Assembly (NCBI GenBank): GCA_028281235.1
Contig: JANQKG010000030.1
Coordinates: forward strand, 84,117 to 148,116
Length of the DNA: 64,000 nucleotides
Direction: 5' to 3'
From: Afifellaceae bacterium
GTDB lineage: Bacteria; Pseudomonadota; Alphaproteobacteria; Rhizobiales; Afifellaceae
In this document: in pieces, positions 43,289-52,503 of the stretch
Position numbering within the stretch: the first letter of the stretch is position 1
How the letters are laid out: each line of letters opens with the position of its first letter
Program-made: the position numbers and the translations under genes
Notes under the pieces: generated by a model
Database searches by the model: none
What the model was told of the DNA's origin: nothing
Seen by the model: the letters and a program-made list of their open reading frames with translations, nothing else

Positions 43289-44179
43289 ATGGACTGGGAC
43301 AAGCTGCGCATCTTCCACGCCGCTGCCCAGGAAGGCTCGTTCACCCGTGCAGGCGACGTGCTCGGCATGAGCCAGTCGGCGATCAGCCGGCAGGTGAGTG
43401 CGCTCGAAGGCGAGCTCGGCACGCCGCTCTTCCATCGCCACGCGCGTGGCCTGATCCTCACCGAGGAGGGCGAGCTCCTCATGCGCGCGGCACGTGAAAT
43501 CGTGCTGAAGCTGGAGAACGTGCGCTCGCAGCTTGCCGATTCGCGCGGCCAGCCGACCGGTGCGCTCAGGGTGTCGACGGCGGTCGGGCTCGGCTCCACA
43601 TGGCTGACGACGCGGCTCAACGAGTTCATCGACCTTTATCCGGGCATCCAGCTTGAGCTCATCCTCAATGATGATGAACTGGACGTCGCGATGCGGCAGG
43701 CTGACGTGGCGATCCGCCTGCGTGCGCCGACACAGCCCGATGTCGTGCGCCGCAAGCTGTTCGACCTGCATTTCCACGTCTATGCGTCGCCGCGCTACAT
43801 TGAGCGCTACGGCGAGCCGCGCACGATCGACGATATCGACAAGCACCGGATCGTCGTGTTCGGCGAGAACGCCCCGTCCTACCTGAAGGAGATGAACTGG
43901 CTCTGCGTGGCCGGCCGCGAAGCCGGCGACCCACGCCAGCCGACGCTGTCGGTCAACAATGTCGTCGCCATCCGAAACGCGGTGGAGAAAGGCATCGGCA
44001 TCGCCATGCTGCCGGACTACATCCTCGGCGGCAAGACGGAACTCGTCACCGTGCTCCAGGACTATGAGGTGCCGACCTTCGGCGTCTATTTCGTCTATCC
44101 GGAGGAGCTGCGCGACTCAGCGCGCGTCACCGTGTTCCGCGACTTCCTCGTCGCCAATGCGCGGCGCTGGCATTACTGA
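43289..44179 (+). CDS. lsrB: LsrB/VtlR-type LysR transcription regulator
   Basis: 296 residues. The N-terminal winged helix-turn-helix (residues 1-60; AAQEGSFTRAGDVLGMSQSA then ISRQVSALEGELGTPLFHR) is followed by a LysR substrate-binding domain. The location directly behind trxB is the same as for Sinorhizobium lsrB and Brucella vtlR, which govern LPS, redox and virulence or symbiosis genes. Only one cysteine (about residue 206) is present, whereas published work, as I recall it, assigns redox sensing in S. meliloti LsrB to several. ATG at 43289 has a strong AAAGGGGGAG site. It ends in a hairpin shared with the convergent EF-G-like gene. Confidence 0.87.
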   Translation: MDWDKLRIFHAAAQEGSFTRAGDVLGMSQSAISRQVSALEGELGTPLFHRHARGLILTEEGELLMRAAREIVLKLENVRSQLADSRGQPTGALRVSTAVGLGSTWLTTRLNEFIDLYPGIQLELILNDDELDVAMRQADVAIRLRAPTQPDVVRRKLFDLHFHVYASPRYIERYGEPRTIDDIDKHRIVVFGENAPSYLKEMNWLCVAGREAGDPRQPTLSVNNVVAIRNAVEKGIGIAMLPDYILGGKTELVTVLQDYEVPTFGVYFVYPEELRDSARVTVFRDFLVANARRWHY

Positions 44180-44182
44180 GTG

Positions 44183-44243
44183 AGTGGCGAATGGCGAGTA
44201 GCGAATAGTCTACTCCCTACTCACCATTCGCTATTCGCTACTC
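44183..44243. terminator. hairpin between convergent lsrB and EF-G-like genes
   Basis: GAGTAGCGAATAG (44196-44208) pairs perfectly with CTATTCGCTACTC (44231-44243). The preceding GAGTGGCGAATGG is a near-duplicate of the left arm and can pair alternatively. Located between convergent genes 69 bases apart, it probably ends both transcripts. Confidence 0.7.
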
Positions 44244-44248
44244 TACCC

Positions 44249-46297
44249 TCACGCCGCCTTGGCGCTTTGCGCCAGAACGTCGTCGGCCAGTCGGCCCGTC
44301 ACCTCCGACATGGTCTCATATTCGGCCGTGAACGTTCCCACGCCCGCGGTGGCGGAGCGCAACTCGATGATGAGATCGGCGATCTCCGCCTCAGGAATGA
44401 GCGCCTCCACGACATCCCAGCCGGTCCAGCCGGGGCGTGCGTCGTAGCCCATGAGCTGACCGCGGCGGCCTGAGACGATGGCGTTGGCGCGCGCGGTGGC
44501 GTCGTTGGGAACGGCGATCCTCACCCGCAGGATGGGCTCCAAAAGCACCGGACGCGCGTCCGGCAGGGCTTCGCGCATGCCCAGAATGCCGGCCATCTTG
44601 AAGGCCTGATCGGACGAATCGACGGAATGGTAGGAGCCGTCGCTCAGCGTCACCGCCACGTCGACGACCGGGAAACCGCCGAGCGGGCCGTTGTGAAGGG
44701 CTTCGCGGACGCCGGTTTCCACGGCGGGTATGTAGTTCTTCGGGACGACGCCTCCGGTGATCGTATCATCGAAGGTGAAGCCGGTGCCGCGCGGCAGCGG
44801 TTTCACGTCGAGCACAACGTCGCCGAACTGGCCGTGGCCGCCGCTTTGCTTTTTGTGGCGGCCGCGCTTTGAGACGGCGGCGCGTATGGTCTCCCGATAC
44901 GGCACGAGCGCGCGGCGCGTCTCAAGTTTCAGCCCGAACCGGCTGGTCAGCCGCTCCACGGCAACGCGCAGGTGCATCTCGCCCTGGCCACCGAGCACCA
45001 TCTCGCCGGTGTCCTGGCGATGGTCGACACTGAGCGATGGGTCTTCTTCCACAAGCCGCGACAGCGCGGAGGAGAGCTTGACCTCGTCCTTGCGCTCCAC
45101 CGGCGTCACCACCTGGCGCAGCACCGCCTGCGGCGGCGGCGGAACCTCGATGCGCGGCGGCGGCGCGCCCTTGGCGCCGAGCGTGTCGCCGGTCAGCGCT
45201 GCGTCCACCTTGCCGAGACCGACGGTCTCCCCGGCCGAAGCCGCGCCGCGCTTGGTCGATTTCTGCCCGAGCAGCGAATAGAGCCCGGAGACCTTGCCGG
45301 CCTCGTCGCGCGGCACGACAAGCTCCATGCCGTCCTCAACCTGGCCCGACAGCACACGCGCCAGCGACAACTTGCCGGCATGGCTGGTGTGGATGGTCTT
45401 CATGACCTGCAGAATTGCGGCGTTTGAATCGGACAGGCCCAAACGGGCGCGCGTGTCGTCGATATTGGGCGATTCGTGGCGCAGCGCCTTGAGCAGCCGA
45501 AGGATGCCGTTGCCGTTCTGGGCCGAACCGATAAACACTGGCACGATCTGACCAGCGCGCAGCTCCGCCACCAGATCGGCGAAGATCTTGTCGCGCGGTG
45601 GCTGGATGTCCTCTAGAAGCTGCTCCATGAGCGCGTCGTCGTGATCGGCGAGCTTCTCCAGCATGGAGAAACGCGCTTCGTCGCGACGCGGCGCTTCGCC
45701 GTCCTCCACCTCGATGACCTCGCTTTCGGCATGCTCGCGATAGACAAAGGCGCGGTCGAGCGCGAGATCGATAAACCCGACGGCGATCTCGTCCTTCCAT
45801 ATGGGGATCTGGCGCAGCACCAAGGGCGTGTCAGAGGCCGGCTGCAGCATGGCAAGCGCATCGCGCACGCCCATGGCGGCCTTGTCGATCTTGTTCAGAT
45901 AGAGAAAGCGGGGCACGCCACGCTCCTCCAGGTGCTTGAGCACGACCTGGAGGGCGGGGACCTTCTTCTCGTCGGGCTCGGCGACGACGATTGCCGCATC
46001 GATGCCGCCGACCAGCGGCTCGCTTTCGTAGCCGAACTCCACGGAGCCGGGACAATCGATGAAGGTGTAGGTGTCGCCCATGAATTGCGTCTCGGCGACG
46101 TTGAGTTCAACGCTCATGGAATGGGCGCGCGCCTCGGCTGAGGAATCGCCGACGGAGGAGCCGCTTGTCACGCTGCCCGCCTTGTCGATAGCGCCGGTGC
46201 GCCCGAGAATCGCCTCAAGCAGGCTGGTCTTGCCGCTCGCGAACGGCCCCACGATCGCAATGCACCGCGGGCCCGTCTTGCGTCCATTGTCGCTCAA
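44249..46297 (-). CDS. EF-G-like translational GTPase paralogue
   Basis: 682 residues with EF-G domain order: GTPase (P-loop GPFASGKTSL at 17-26, DxxG as FIDCPGSVEF, NKID), then beta-barrel, and domains III-V (GQGEMHLRVAVERLTSRFGL; GHGQFGDVVLDVKPL; the EF-G-typical SYHSVDSSDQAFKMAG). It lacks the RGITI switch I sequence of housekeeping EF-G (here RAHSMSV), so it is one of the FusA-like paralogues whose role is unsettled; members have been tied to ribosome recycling, hibernation or starvation. The start is TTG at 46297 with a perfect GGGAGG site five bases before; no better in-frame start exists. Confidence 0.87.
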   Translation of the reverse strand: MSDNGRKTGPRCIAIVGPFASGKTSLLEAILGRTGAIDKAGSVTSGSSVGDSSAEARAHSMSVELNVAETQFMGDTYTFIDCPGSVEFGYESEPLVGGIDAAIVVAEPDEKKVPALQVVLKHLEERGVPRFLYLNKIDKAAMGVRDALAMLQPASDTPLVLRQIPIWKDEIAVGFIDLALDRAFVYREHAESEVIEVEDGEAPRRDEARFSMLEKLADHDDALMEQLLEDIQPPRDKIFADLVAELRAGQIVPVFIGSAQNGNGILRLLKALRHESPNIDDTRARLGLSDSNAAILQVMKTIHTSHAGKLSLARVLSGQVEDGMELVVPRDEAGKVSGLYSLLGQKSTKRGAASAGETVGLGKVDAALTGDTLGAKGAPPPRIEVPPPPQAVLRQVVTPVERKDEVKLSSALSRLVEEDPSLSVDHRQDTGEMVLGGQGEMHLRVAVERLTSRFGLKLETRRALVPYRETIRAAVSKRGRHKKQSGGHGQFGDVVLDVKPLPRGTGFTFDDTITGGVVPKNYIPAVETGVREALHNGPLGGFPVVDVAVTLSDGSYHSVDSSDQAFKMAGILGMREALPDARPVLLEPILRVRIAVPNDATARANAIVSGRRGQLMGYDARPGWTGWDVVEALIPEAEIADLIIELRSATAGVGTFTAEYETMSEVTGRLADDVLAQSAKAA

Positions 46298-46554
46298 TAC
46301 ATCCTCCCTGCCGTCAGCCGGGGTCTAGGAGCCCCGATTTCGGCCCGACAGGAGCAGAACGCCAATCCACGCCCTCCCCAAGCCTTTCAAGTCACGTCTT
46401 GGAGAAGGTCCGCCACGAACGCCGCCCCCGATGGAGCCGAACAGCGGATCGTCTCAGGCGCGGCCGGGTTTTGCAAGGGCCGTGCGATGCGCAAGCTGTG
46501 CGCGTCGCAGCTTGTTGTAATGCACCAATATCCCGAATCGGCTACGCAGAGTGC

Positions 46555-46989
46555 ATGCAGACGCTCCGCTCGCTCGTCCTTGCCGCCATCGTCGGCCTTT
46601 TCCTGGCCGGTGGATCGCAGGCCGCCGATCCCGCCCATGGAGGCGGAGCAGCCTATGCCCCGCACGGCGCAGCCTGTGCCAATTCCTGGGTTCTCGGCCA
46701 TATCAAGGGACGCTTCGCCTCAGCGGAGCGGCATATCTGGCAGCACGGCTTCGTCATGGCATCGCTTGAGAACCCGCGGATCAACAGCCATCCCTACGCC
46801 GAGCCCGGCCTCATTCGCCGCGATTATTGCGTCGCCGAAGCTATCATGACCAACGGCGACATCCGTGCGGTCTATTACGCCATCGAGCATGGCGTCGGCT
46901 TTGCCGGAATCGGCCGCTATGTGGATTTCTGCGTGCTCGGCCTGGACCCGTGGCACGTGCATGACGGCGCCTGCCGCACGGTCAGATAG
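46555..46989 (+). CDS. small exported four-cysteine protein
   Basis: 144 residues. Signal peptide MQTLRSLVLAAIVGLFLAGG, cleavage after SQA. The mature part has four cysteines (AACANSW, DYCVAEA, VDFCVLG and GACRTVR), well placed for two disulfides, and many aromatic/His residues. I do not recognise a named family, though similar small secreted proteins are widespread in rhizobia. The ATG at 46555 restores the signal peptide; the frame before it is not convincing. The 257-base gap upstream (46298-46554) shows no clear structure. It is convergent with the GT39-like gene. Confidence 0.7.
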   Translation: MQTLRSLVLAAIVGLFLAGGSQAADPAHGGGAAYAPHGAACANSWVLGHIKGRFASAERHIWQHGFVMASLENPRINSHPYAEPGLIRRDYCVAEAIMTNGDIRAVYYAIEHGVGFAGIGRYVDFCVLGLDPWHVHDGACRTVR

Positions 46990-46997
46990 TCCTTGGC

Positions 46998-48584
46998 CTA
47001 GCTTCCCGTCCCCGTGCTTTCGCCCGGCGCGGCGCAGATTCCGCCGGCGGGAAGAACCTCCAGCCAGGATTGAGGCCATTTGGCGCGGCCGTCGGTCGCG
47101 TTGTCGGCAATAAGGGCGCGTGAACCGGGTTCTGTCCAGGAGGTGCCGGTGAGGCCCTCCACGGAGCGGACGAACTCTTGCGGCGGCGGGTTGCCGCTGG
47201 TCGTGCGCCATGCGGCGACGCACACGCGCGATGGTGCTGTGCGCGACGGCGGCGCCACGCGATTACCGAGATCGGCGGCGAAGACCGTGAAGCCCGGCTC
47301 ATGGATCAGAAGCGGGCCGCCCATCCGGTAGTGGCTCGTGATGACCAAGGCCTGCGCCCCGGCGGACGCGCTTATGGCGCGCGCCAGCGGCTCGTAGCTC
47401 GGAAAGCGGATCGGGAAGACGTAGAGCAGGCTCAAGAGGAGCGCGACCCCGATCGTGATGATCGCCACGCCGGCGCCGCCAACGAACAGCCGGACCGGCC
47501 ACCGCACCTCCATCCGCGGACCGATTGCGGCGTTAGCCATCAGCACGAAGACGATGGGCAGAGACAGAAGCAACGCCGCGGGGTGATGGGCGGATACTCT
47601 GTCGAGGCCGAGCACCACAATCACGCCAAGCATGATGGCAAAGCCGGCAGTTGCCTGCACCGCGAAGAAGCGAAGATCAGCGCTCGCGAGGCCTGGCCAC
47701 GGCTTGGCGCGGCGAAGCGTGCGCCACCAGGCTGCCACCGCCATCACGGCGAGTAGCAGCGATTGCAGTGCGTATTCTCCAACGAACCGAAGGGCGCCGG
47801 TCCACGATCGCTGAACAAAGGGAACCGCCTCGTCGACGACCTCCTGCGTGATCGTCGGGACGCTCGACACTTCGCCCAGATGCAGCATGACGCCGATGAT
47901 CGGCGGTGCCGCGACCACAAGCATGGCGGCGATTGCCGCGATTGTTGCCGGGCGGAAGAGCGCGGCACGATATTCCCTGACCATCAAGGCGGCGACGAAC
48001 AGCGACCCGAGGATCGCAACAAAAGTATATTTGGACATGAGGCCGAAGCCGCAGACGGCGCCGAGAAGGATGAACTTCGCCAGGCTCGCACGGCGCCTGA
48101 TCTCCACGACAAGCAGGAAGGACAGAAGCGTCATCCAGCTCAGAAGGACCGTGTGCGTCTGGGCGTGCGTCGCTTCCCAGGAGAGGATCGGAAGATAGAT
48201 GTAGCCGGACAACAGAACCGCCGGGCCCCATCGGTGCGAGGAAAGCAGGCAGCCGAGGCGGTAGATCGTGCAAAACAGCAGGGTGAGGATCGTGATCCGC
48301 ACCAATTGCGCGGCCGCCACCAAAACGCCGAGAAAAGAGGATGCGGCCTGCCAGAGCCAGCCGTAGAGTGGGGGCTGCGATGTGTCGTAGATGAGCCGCC
48401 AATCACCGACAGCCACGGCAAGCTCCGCGTCGTCGAGCAGGAAGCTGGACGACGTAGCCACCGGCATCGCCCACAAGACGAAGCCGGCAAGCGCAATCGC
48501 GGCATAGGGCCATCGCGGCCAGCGCGCCGGCCTGTGCGAACTCTCGCCGCTCCCCGATAAAAACACGCTCGGCCCGCTCACCAC
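46998..48584 (-). CDS. GT39-like (ArnT/PMT superfamily) membrane glycosyltransferase
   Basis: 528 residues with about eleven hydrophobic helices and a C-terminal soluble part. The first periplasmic loop has [20 protein letters not shown] with the acidic DD pair, followed by [11 protein letters not shown], typical of GT-C enzymes of the ArnT/PMT type that transfer sugars from polyprenyl phosphate to lipid A, protein or other acceptors on the periplasmic side. The acceptor here is unknown. The start is GTG at 48584, one codon before another GTG; the frame is open only a little further. It is next to nothing functionally obvious. Confidence 0.82.
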   Translation of the reverse strand: MVSGPSVFLSGSGESSHRPARWPRWPYAAIALAGFVLWAMPVATSSSFLLDDAELAVAVGDWRLIYDTSQPPLYGWLWQAASSFLGVLVAAAQLVRITILTLLFCTIYRLGCLLSSHRWGPAVLLSGYIYLPILSWEATHAQTHTVLLSWMTLLSFLLVVEIRRRASLAKFILLGAVCGFGLMSKYTFVAILGSLFVAALMVREYRAALFRPATIAAIAAMLVVAAPPIIGVMLHLGEVSSVPTITQEVVDEAVPFVQRSWTGALRFVGEYALQSLLLAVMAVAAWWRTLRRAKPWPGLASADLRFFAVQATAGFAIMLGVIVVLGLDRVSAHHPAALLLSLPIVFVLMANAAIGPRMEVRWPVRLFVGGAGVAIITIGVALLLSLLYVFPIRFPSYEPLARAISASAGAQALVITSHYRMGGPLLIHEPGFTVFAADLGNRVAPPSRTAPSRVCVAAWRTTSGNPPPQEFVRSVEGLTGTSWTEPGSRALIADNATDGRAKWPQSWLEVLPAGGICAAPGESTGTGS

Positions 48585-48734
48585 GCTTCAGCTTTCCTAC
48601 ATCGACCCCGTCTCGAGTTTGGCGCAGGCGATGAAGCACACCACATGGTGGCCGGTCCAGCGCCGCTAGCGATCTGGCGCGGCGCACGCCCACGCGTGCT
48701 AAAAGCGAATCCACTGCCAGAATCGACGAACGAC

Positions 48735-50765
48735 ATGAAGAACGCGCACAATTCCGTGTTGACGGCTGTCCCCGATGAGCCTGGTGACGGGCGAACGCGG
48801 GCGGCCGCATCGGACGTGCCGGCGCTTGCGGAGGACATCGGGCCCGATTCGGCGCGCAAGCTCGACATCGCCTGGGAGCCCACAGACCGCGCGGCAACCG
48901 GCGCGGATGTGATTGCGGCTGCGGTGAAGACGCTTCCCAACGCGCCGGGCGTCTACCGCATGATCGATAAGAAGGGCGACGTGCTCTATGTCGGCAAGGC
49001 GCGCAGCCTCAGGAAACGCGTCACCTCATATGCGCGGCCGACGGCGCAGAATGCCCGCACCGCCCGCATGATCCGCGCCACGGCGTCGATGGACTTCGTG
49101 CGCACGCGCACCGAAACCGAGGCGCTGCTGCTTGAAGCGAACCTGATCAAGCGGCTCAGGCCGCGCTTCAACGTGCTTCTGCGCGACGACAAATCGTTCC
49201 CCTACATTCTGGTTGCGCAGGACCACGAAGCGCCAGCGATCATGAAGCATCGCGGCGCGCGGCGGCGGAAGGGCACCTATTTCGGCCCCTTCGCATCGGC
49301 CGGTGCGGTCGGCCGGACCGTCAACGCGCTGCAAAAGGCGTTCCTCATTCGCACATGCTCCGACTCCGTCTATGAAAGCCGCACGCGCCCCTGCCTGCTC
49401 TATCAGATCAAGCGCTGTGCGGCCCCGTGCACCGGCGAAATCACCCTCAACGATTACCGTCGCCTGGTGGACGAGGCAGAGGCCTTCCTCTCCGGATCCA
49501 GCCGACAGGTGACCGCCGACCTGGCGTCCGCCATGGAGGCAGCGTCGGCTGATCTCGATTTTGAGCGCGCCGCGCTTTATCGCGACCGGCTTTCCGCGCT
49601 CTCCCATATCCAGTCGCATCAGGGCATCAATCCAAGCAGCGTTGAAGAAGCCGACGTGTTCGCCCTGCATCAAGAGGGGGGGCTTTGCTGCATTCAGGTG
49701 TTCTTCTTCCGCACGGGGCAGAATTGGGGCAACCGCGCCTACTTTCCGCGCGCCGACAAAAGCTTTGAGGCCGGCAGCGTGCTGGAGGCATTTCTGGCGC
49801 AATTCTACGACGACAAGCCGGTGCCGAAGCTGATCCTCGTCTCAGACGATTTTGGCGAGCGCCAGCTGCTTTCCCTGGCGCTCAGCGAGCGTGCCGGCCA
49901 TCGTGTCGAAATCAGTGTGCCGCGACGCGGCGAAAAGCGCGAGCTGGTGACGCATGCACTCACCAATGCGCGCGAGGCGCTGGCGCGCAAGCTCGCGGAT
50001 ACAGCAAGCCAGGCGCGCCTCCTGGCCGGCCTGGCGGAGGCTTTTGGCCTTCAACAGGCGCCGCGCCGCATCGAGGTCTACGACAACAGCCATGTGATGG
50101 GCACCAACGCCGTCGGCGCGATGATCGTCGCTGGACCGGAGGGTTTTGCGAAAGCTCATTATCGCAAGTTCAACATCCGCTCCGACGACAGCACGCCCGG
50201 CGACGATACCGGCATGATGCGGGAGGTGATGCAGCGCCGCTTTGCGCGCTTGCTGAAAGAAGCGGGCCAGCGGCCGGAGCCCGGTGCCGACACCGGCGAT
50301 GCGCTCGGCCCCTGGCCGGACCTCTTGTTGATCGATGGCGGCAAGGGGCAGCTCAGCGCCGTCAATGGCGTGCTGGCGGAGCTTGGCATTGAAGGCCTGC
50401 CGGTCGTGTCCGTCGCCAAGGGGCGTGAGCGCGAGGCGGGGCGCGAGACGTTCTTCATGTCCGGCCGTCCGCCCTTCATGCTGCCGCATCGCGATCCGGT
50501 GCTCTATTTCGTGGAGCGAATGCGCGACGAGGCGCACCGCTTCGCCATCGGCTCGCACCGCGCGCGGCGCAAGAAGGAGATGCACACCAATCCGCTTGAC
50601 GAAATCGACGGCGTGGGGCCGGCGCGAAAGCGCGCGCTCCTGCGCCATTTCGGCACGGCCAAGGCGGTGAGTCGCGCCGGCATCGATGATTTGATGGTTG
50701 TGGAGGGAATCTCGCAGAGTCTGGCGGAGGCGATCTACGACCATTTCAACGAAAGGGCGGTGTAA
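48735..50765 (+). CDS. uvrC: excinuclease ABC subunit C
   Basis: 676 residues. The N-terminal GIY-YIG nuclease domain has [18 protein letters not shown] (about 78-95) making the 3' incision, [17 protein letters not shown] is the conserved Cys region, a UVR domain follows, then the RNase H-like nuclease with [18 protein letters not shown] and [12 protein letters not shown] making the 5' incision, and a C-terminal helix-hairpin-helix ([18 protein letters not shown]). With UvrB (in this window) it carries out dual incision. ATG at 48735; a longer frame exists upstream. The first 65 residues before the nuclease are non-conserved and rich in charged residues. Confidence 0.96.
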   Translation: MKNAHNSVLTAVPDEPGDGRTRAAASDVPALAEDIGPDSARKLDIAWEPTDRAATGADVIAAAVKTLPNAPGVYRMIDKKGDVLYVGKARSLRKRVTSYARPTAQNARTARMIRATASMDFVRTRTETEALLLEANLIKRLRPRFNVLLRDDKSFPYILVAQDHEAPAIMKHRGARRRKGTYFGPFASAGAVGRTVNALQKAFLIRTCSDSVYESRTRPCLLYQIKRCAAPCTGEITLNDYRRLVDEAEAFLSGSSRQVTADLASAMEAASADLDFERAALYRDRLSALSHIQSHQGINPSSVEEADVFALHQEGGLCCIQVFFFRTGQNWGNRAYFPRADKSFEAGSVLEAFLAQFYDDKPVPKLILVSDDFGERQLLSLALSERAGHRVEISVPRRGEKRELVTHALTNAREALARKLADTASQARLLAGLAEAFGLQQAPRRIEVYDNSHVMGTNAVGAMIVAGPEGFAKAHYRKFNIRSDDSTPGDDTGMMREVMQRRFARLLKEAGQRPEPGADTGDALGPWPDLLLIDGGKGQLSAVNGVLAELGIEGLPVVSVAKGREREAGRETFFMSGRPPFMLPHRDPVLYFVERMRDEAHRFAIGSHRARRKKEMHTNPLDEIDGVGPARKRALLRHFGTAKAVSRAGIDDLMVVEGISQSLAEAIYDHFNERAV

Positions 50766-50865
50766 CGCCGCAGCTTGGGGCGTATCGTCGTGCTTTCGTC
50801 TCAAACACGCTCTACCAACAAGCAGGCCGATTGACTGAGCCGCCTCAGAAATCCAAGGTGATGCC

Positions 50866-51480
50866 ATGACGGTCCAAGCCAACGATCCGGCACAGCGCCC
50901 GGTCGATCTCGGGGCGTTCAACATCCCCAATCTGCTGACCTATGGGCGCATCGCGGCTGCTCCCCTGGTCGGGGCGACCTACTACATCCCGGGCAATTGG
51001 GGGCCGTGGATCGCTTTCACCATCTTCGTGATCGCCTCGGTGACGGATTATTTCGACGGATATCTGGCGCGCGCCTGGAAACAGCAATCGGCGCTGGGGC
51101 GCATGCTCGATCCGATCGCCGACAAGCTTCTGGTCTCCGTCGCCATCCTCGTGCTCGCGGTCGACGGCATGTTCGACGGTTCGTCGTTCTGGGCGGCGGT
51201 GATCATTCTGATGCGCGAGGTGTTCGTCTCAGGCTTACGAGAGTTCCTCGCGGAGCTCAGGGTCAGCGTGCCGGTGACGCGGCTTGCCAAGTGGAAGACG
51301 ACGATGCAGCTCATCGCCGTTGCAGCCCTTCTGATCGCGCCGGCGCTGCAGGGCGCACGCCAGGGCGTCATCATCAATATCGGGCTGAGCTTCTTCTGGG
51401 CGACGGCGCTGGTCACGCTCTATACGGGCTACGACTATTTCCGCGCCGGCCTGAAGCATATTGTGAAGGAGCGGCAATGA
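50866..51480 (+). CDS. pgsA: CDP-diacylglycerol-glycerol-3-phosphate 3-phosphatidyltransferase
   Basis: 204 residues, integral membrane. The CDP-alcohol phosphotransferase signature DG(x)2AR(x)8G(x)3D(x)3D is seen in DYFDGYLARAWKQQSALGRM followed by LDPIADK. It makes phosphatidylglycerol phosphate, precursor of PG and cardiolipin. It opens with NIPNLLTYGRIAAAPLVG, the usual first helix. It overlaps moaD by four bases, an arrangement common in rhizobia (uvrC-pgsA-moaD-moaE). Confidence 0.95.
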   Translation: MTVQANDPAQRPVDLGAFNIPNLLTYGRIAAAPLVGATYYIPGNWGPWIAFTIFVIASVTDYFDGYLARAWKQQSALGRMLDPIADKLLVSVAILVLAVDGMFDGSSFWAAVIILMREVFVSGLREFLAELRVSVPVTRLAKWKTTMQLIAVAALLIAPALQGARQGVIINIGLSFFWATALVTLYTGYDYFRAGLKHIVKERQ

Positions 51481-51728
51481 AGGTTCGTTACTTCGCCTGG
51501 GTGCGTGAGCGCGTCGGACATGCAGAGGAGGAGATCGACGTCCCGGCCGACGTGGAAAGCGTCGCCGATCTGATCGGCTGGCTCTCCAAACGCGACGAAG
51601 GCTATGCCGCCGCTTTCGCCGAGCCGACCGTCATTCGCGCGGCGATCGACCAGGAGCATGTCGAGCACGACGCGGCGCTCGGAAACGGACGCGAGATCGC
51701 ATTCTTCCCACCGATGACGGGGGGCTAG
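51477..51728 (+). CDS. moaD: molybdopterin synthase small subunit
   Basis: 83 residues with a ubiquitin-like fold and the essential C-terminal Gly-Gly (PPMTGG). The thiocarboxylated tail donates sulfur to convert cPMP to molybdopterin, together with MoaE. It starts MKVRYFAWVRERVGHAEEEI and overlaps pgsA by four bases (ATGA). moaE follows 298 bases later; the spacer is filled by dispersed repeats and may have been widened by them. Confidence 0.95.
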   Translation: MKVRYFAWVRERVGHAEEEIDVPADVESVADLIGWLSKRDEGYAAAFAEPTVIRAAIDQEHVEHDAALGNGREIAFFPPMTGG

Positions 51729-51740
51729 GGGAAGCGAAAA

Positions 51741-51893
51741 CCTCTCGTCTGTCATCCCGGTTCGGCCGAAGGCCGAGACCGGGACCTATGAACACCGCAT
51801 TGCCCATGTCCCCACAACTCGCCTGCGCGCGCCTGTGATTATGGATCCCGCACAGCGTCGCTGTGCTCCGCTTGCGGGACGACAAACGAGAGG
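51741..51893. repeat. about 150-base palindromic element, copy 3
   Basis: It begins CCTCTCGTCTGTCATCCCGG and ends GACGACAAACGAGAGG, so its ends are inverted repeats; the inner GGCCGAAGGCCGAGACCGGGA and ATGAACACC segments match copies 1, 2 and 4. It occupies half of the gap between moaD and moaE. Confidence 0.85.
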
Positions 51894-51908
51894 GTGTGCG
51901 AGCGAGCC

Positions 51909-51989
51909 CCCCGCATTTCGCTGACGCTCCATGCGGGCTACGATGCGACAACGGCCCGTAGCCCGGATGAAGCCAAGCGCAATCCGGGA
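51909..51989. repeat. pair of inverted CGTAGCCCG repeats
   Basis: CCCGCATTTCGCTGACGCTC... (51909-51942) is the reverse of the CGTAGCCCGGATGAAGC... sequence (51957-51989); both match the copy at 27144-27175. They stand head to head just before moaE and could form a long hairpin. Confidence 0.75.
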
Positions 51990-52026
51990 GCACAATCGCT
52001 ATAGAAGGGGCGAAAAAGGACCGCGC

Positions 52027-52497
52027 ATGAAAGCCTGGAACCCGAATATCCGCGTGCAGCGCGATGCCTTCGACCTCAACGAGGAGACGCGGCGCCTGGT
52101 GGAGGGGCGCGGCGATATCGGCGCAACGGTCGCCTTCACCGGATGGTGCCGCGACGAGGATGAGCGGCTCGCCGCGCTGGAGCTGGAGCATTATCCCGGC
52201 ATGGCGGAATCTGAGATCGCCCGGATCGCCAATGAAGCCGCGGAGCGCTGGCCCTTGCAGGGACTGACGGTCATCCATCGTACAGGACGGATCGCGCCGG
52301 GCGAGCCGATCGTCCTGGTGCTGACGGCTTCTGCCCATCGGCAGGCGGCCTTTGAGGCGGCGACGTTCCTGATGGACTATCTGAAGACCCGCGCGCCCTT
52401 CTGGAAGAAGGAGCACGCAGCTGCCGGCGCCCAAGGCGACTGGGTCGGCGCGAAAGGCTCCGACGACGATGCGGCGAAGCGTTGGCGTCGTGCCTGA
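52027..52497 (+). CDS. moaE: molybdopterin synthase catalytic subunit
   Basis: 156 residues. Family motifs include GATVAFTGWCRDEDERLAAL, LELEHYPGMAE, VIHRTGRIAPGEPIVLV and the catalytic region DYLKTRAPFWKKE with its conserved lysine. With MoaD it inserts two sulfurs into cPMP. ATG at 52027 gives the family N-terminus; the longer open frame comes from the repeat. It is separated from moaD by 298 bases of repeats but both point the same way. It is convergent with ilvE, six bases apart. Confidence 0.94.
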   Translation: MKAWNPNIRVQRDAFDLNEETRRLVEGRGDIGATVAFTGWCRDEDERLAALELEHYPGMAESEIARIANEAAERWPLQGLTVIHRTGRIAPGEPIVLVLTASAHRQAAFEAATFLMDYLKTRAPFWKKEHAAAGAQGDWVGAKGSDDDAAKRWRRA

Positions 52498-52503
52498 ACG
52501 TGA

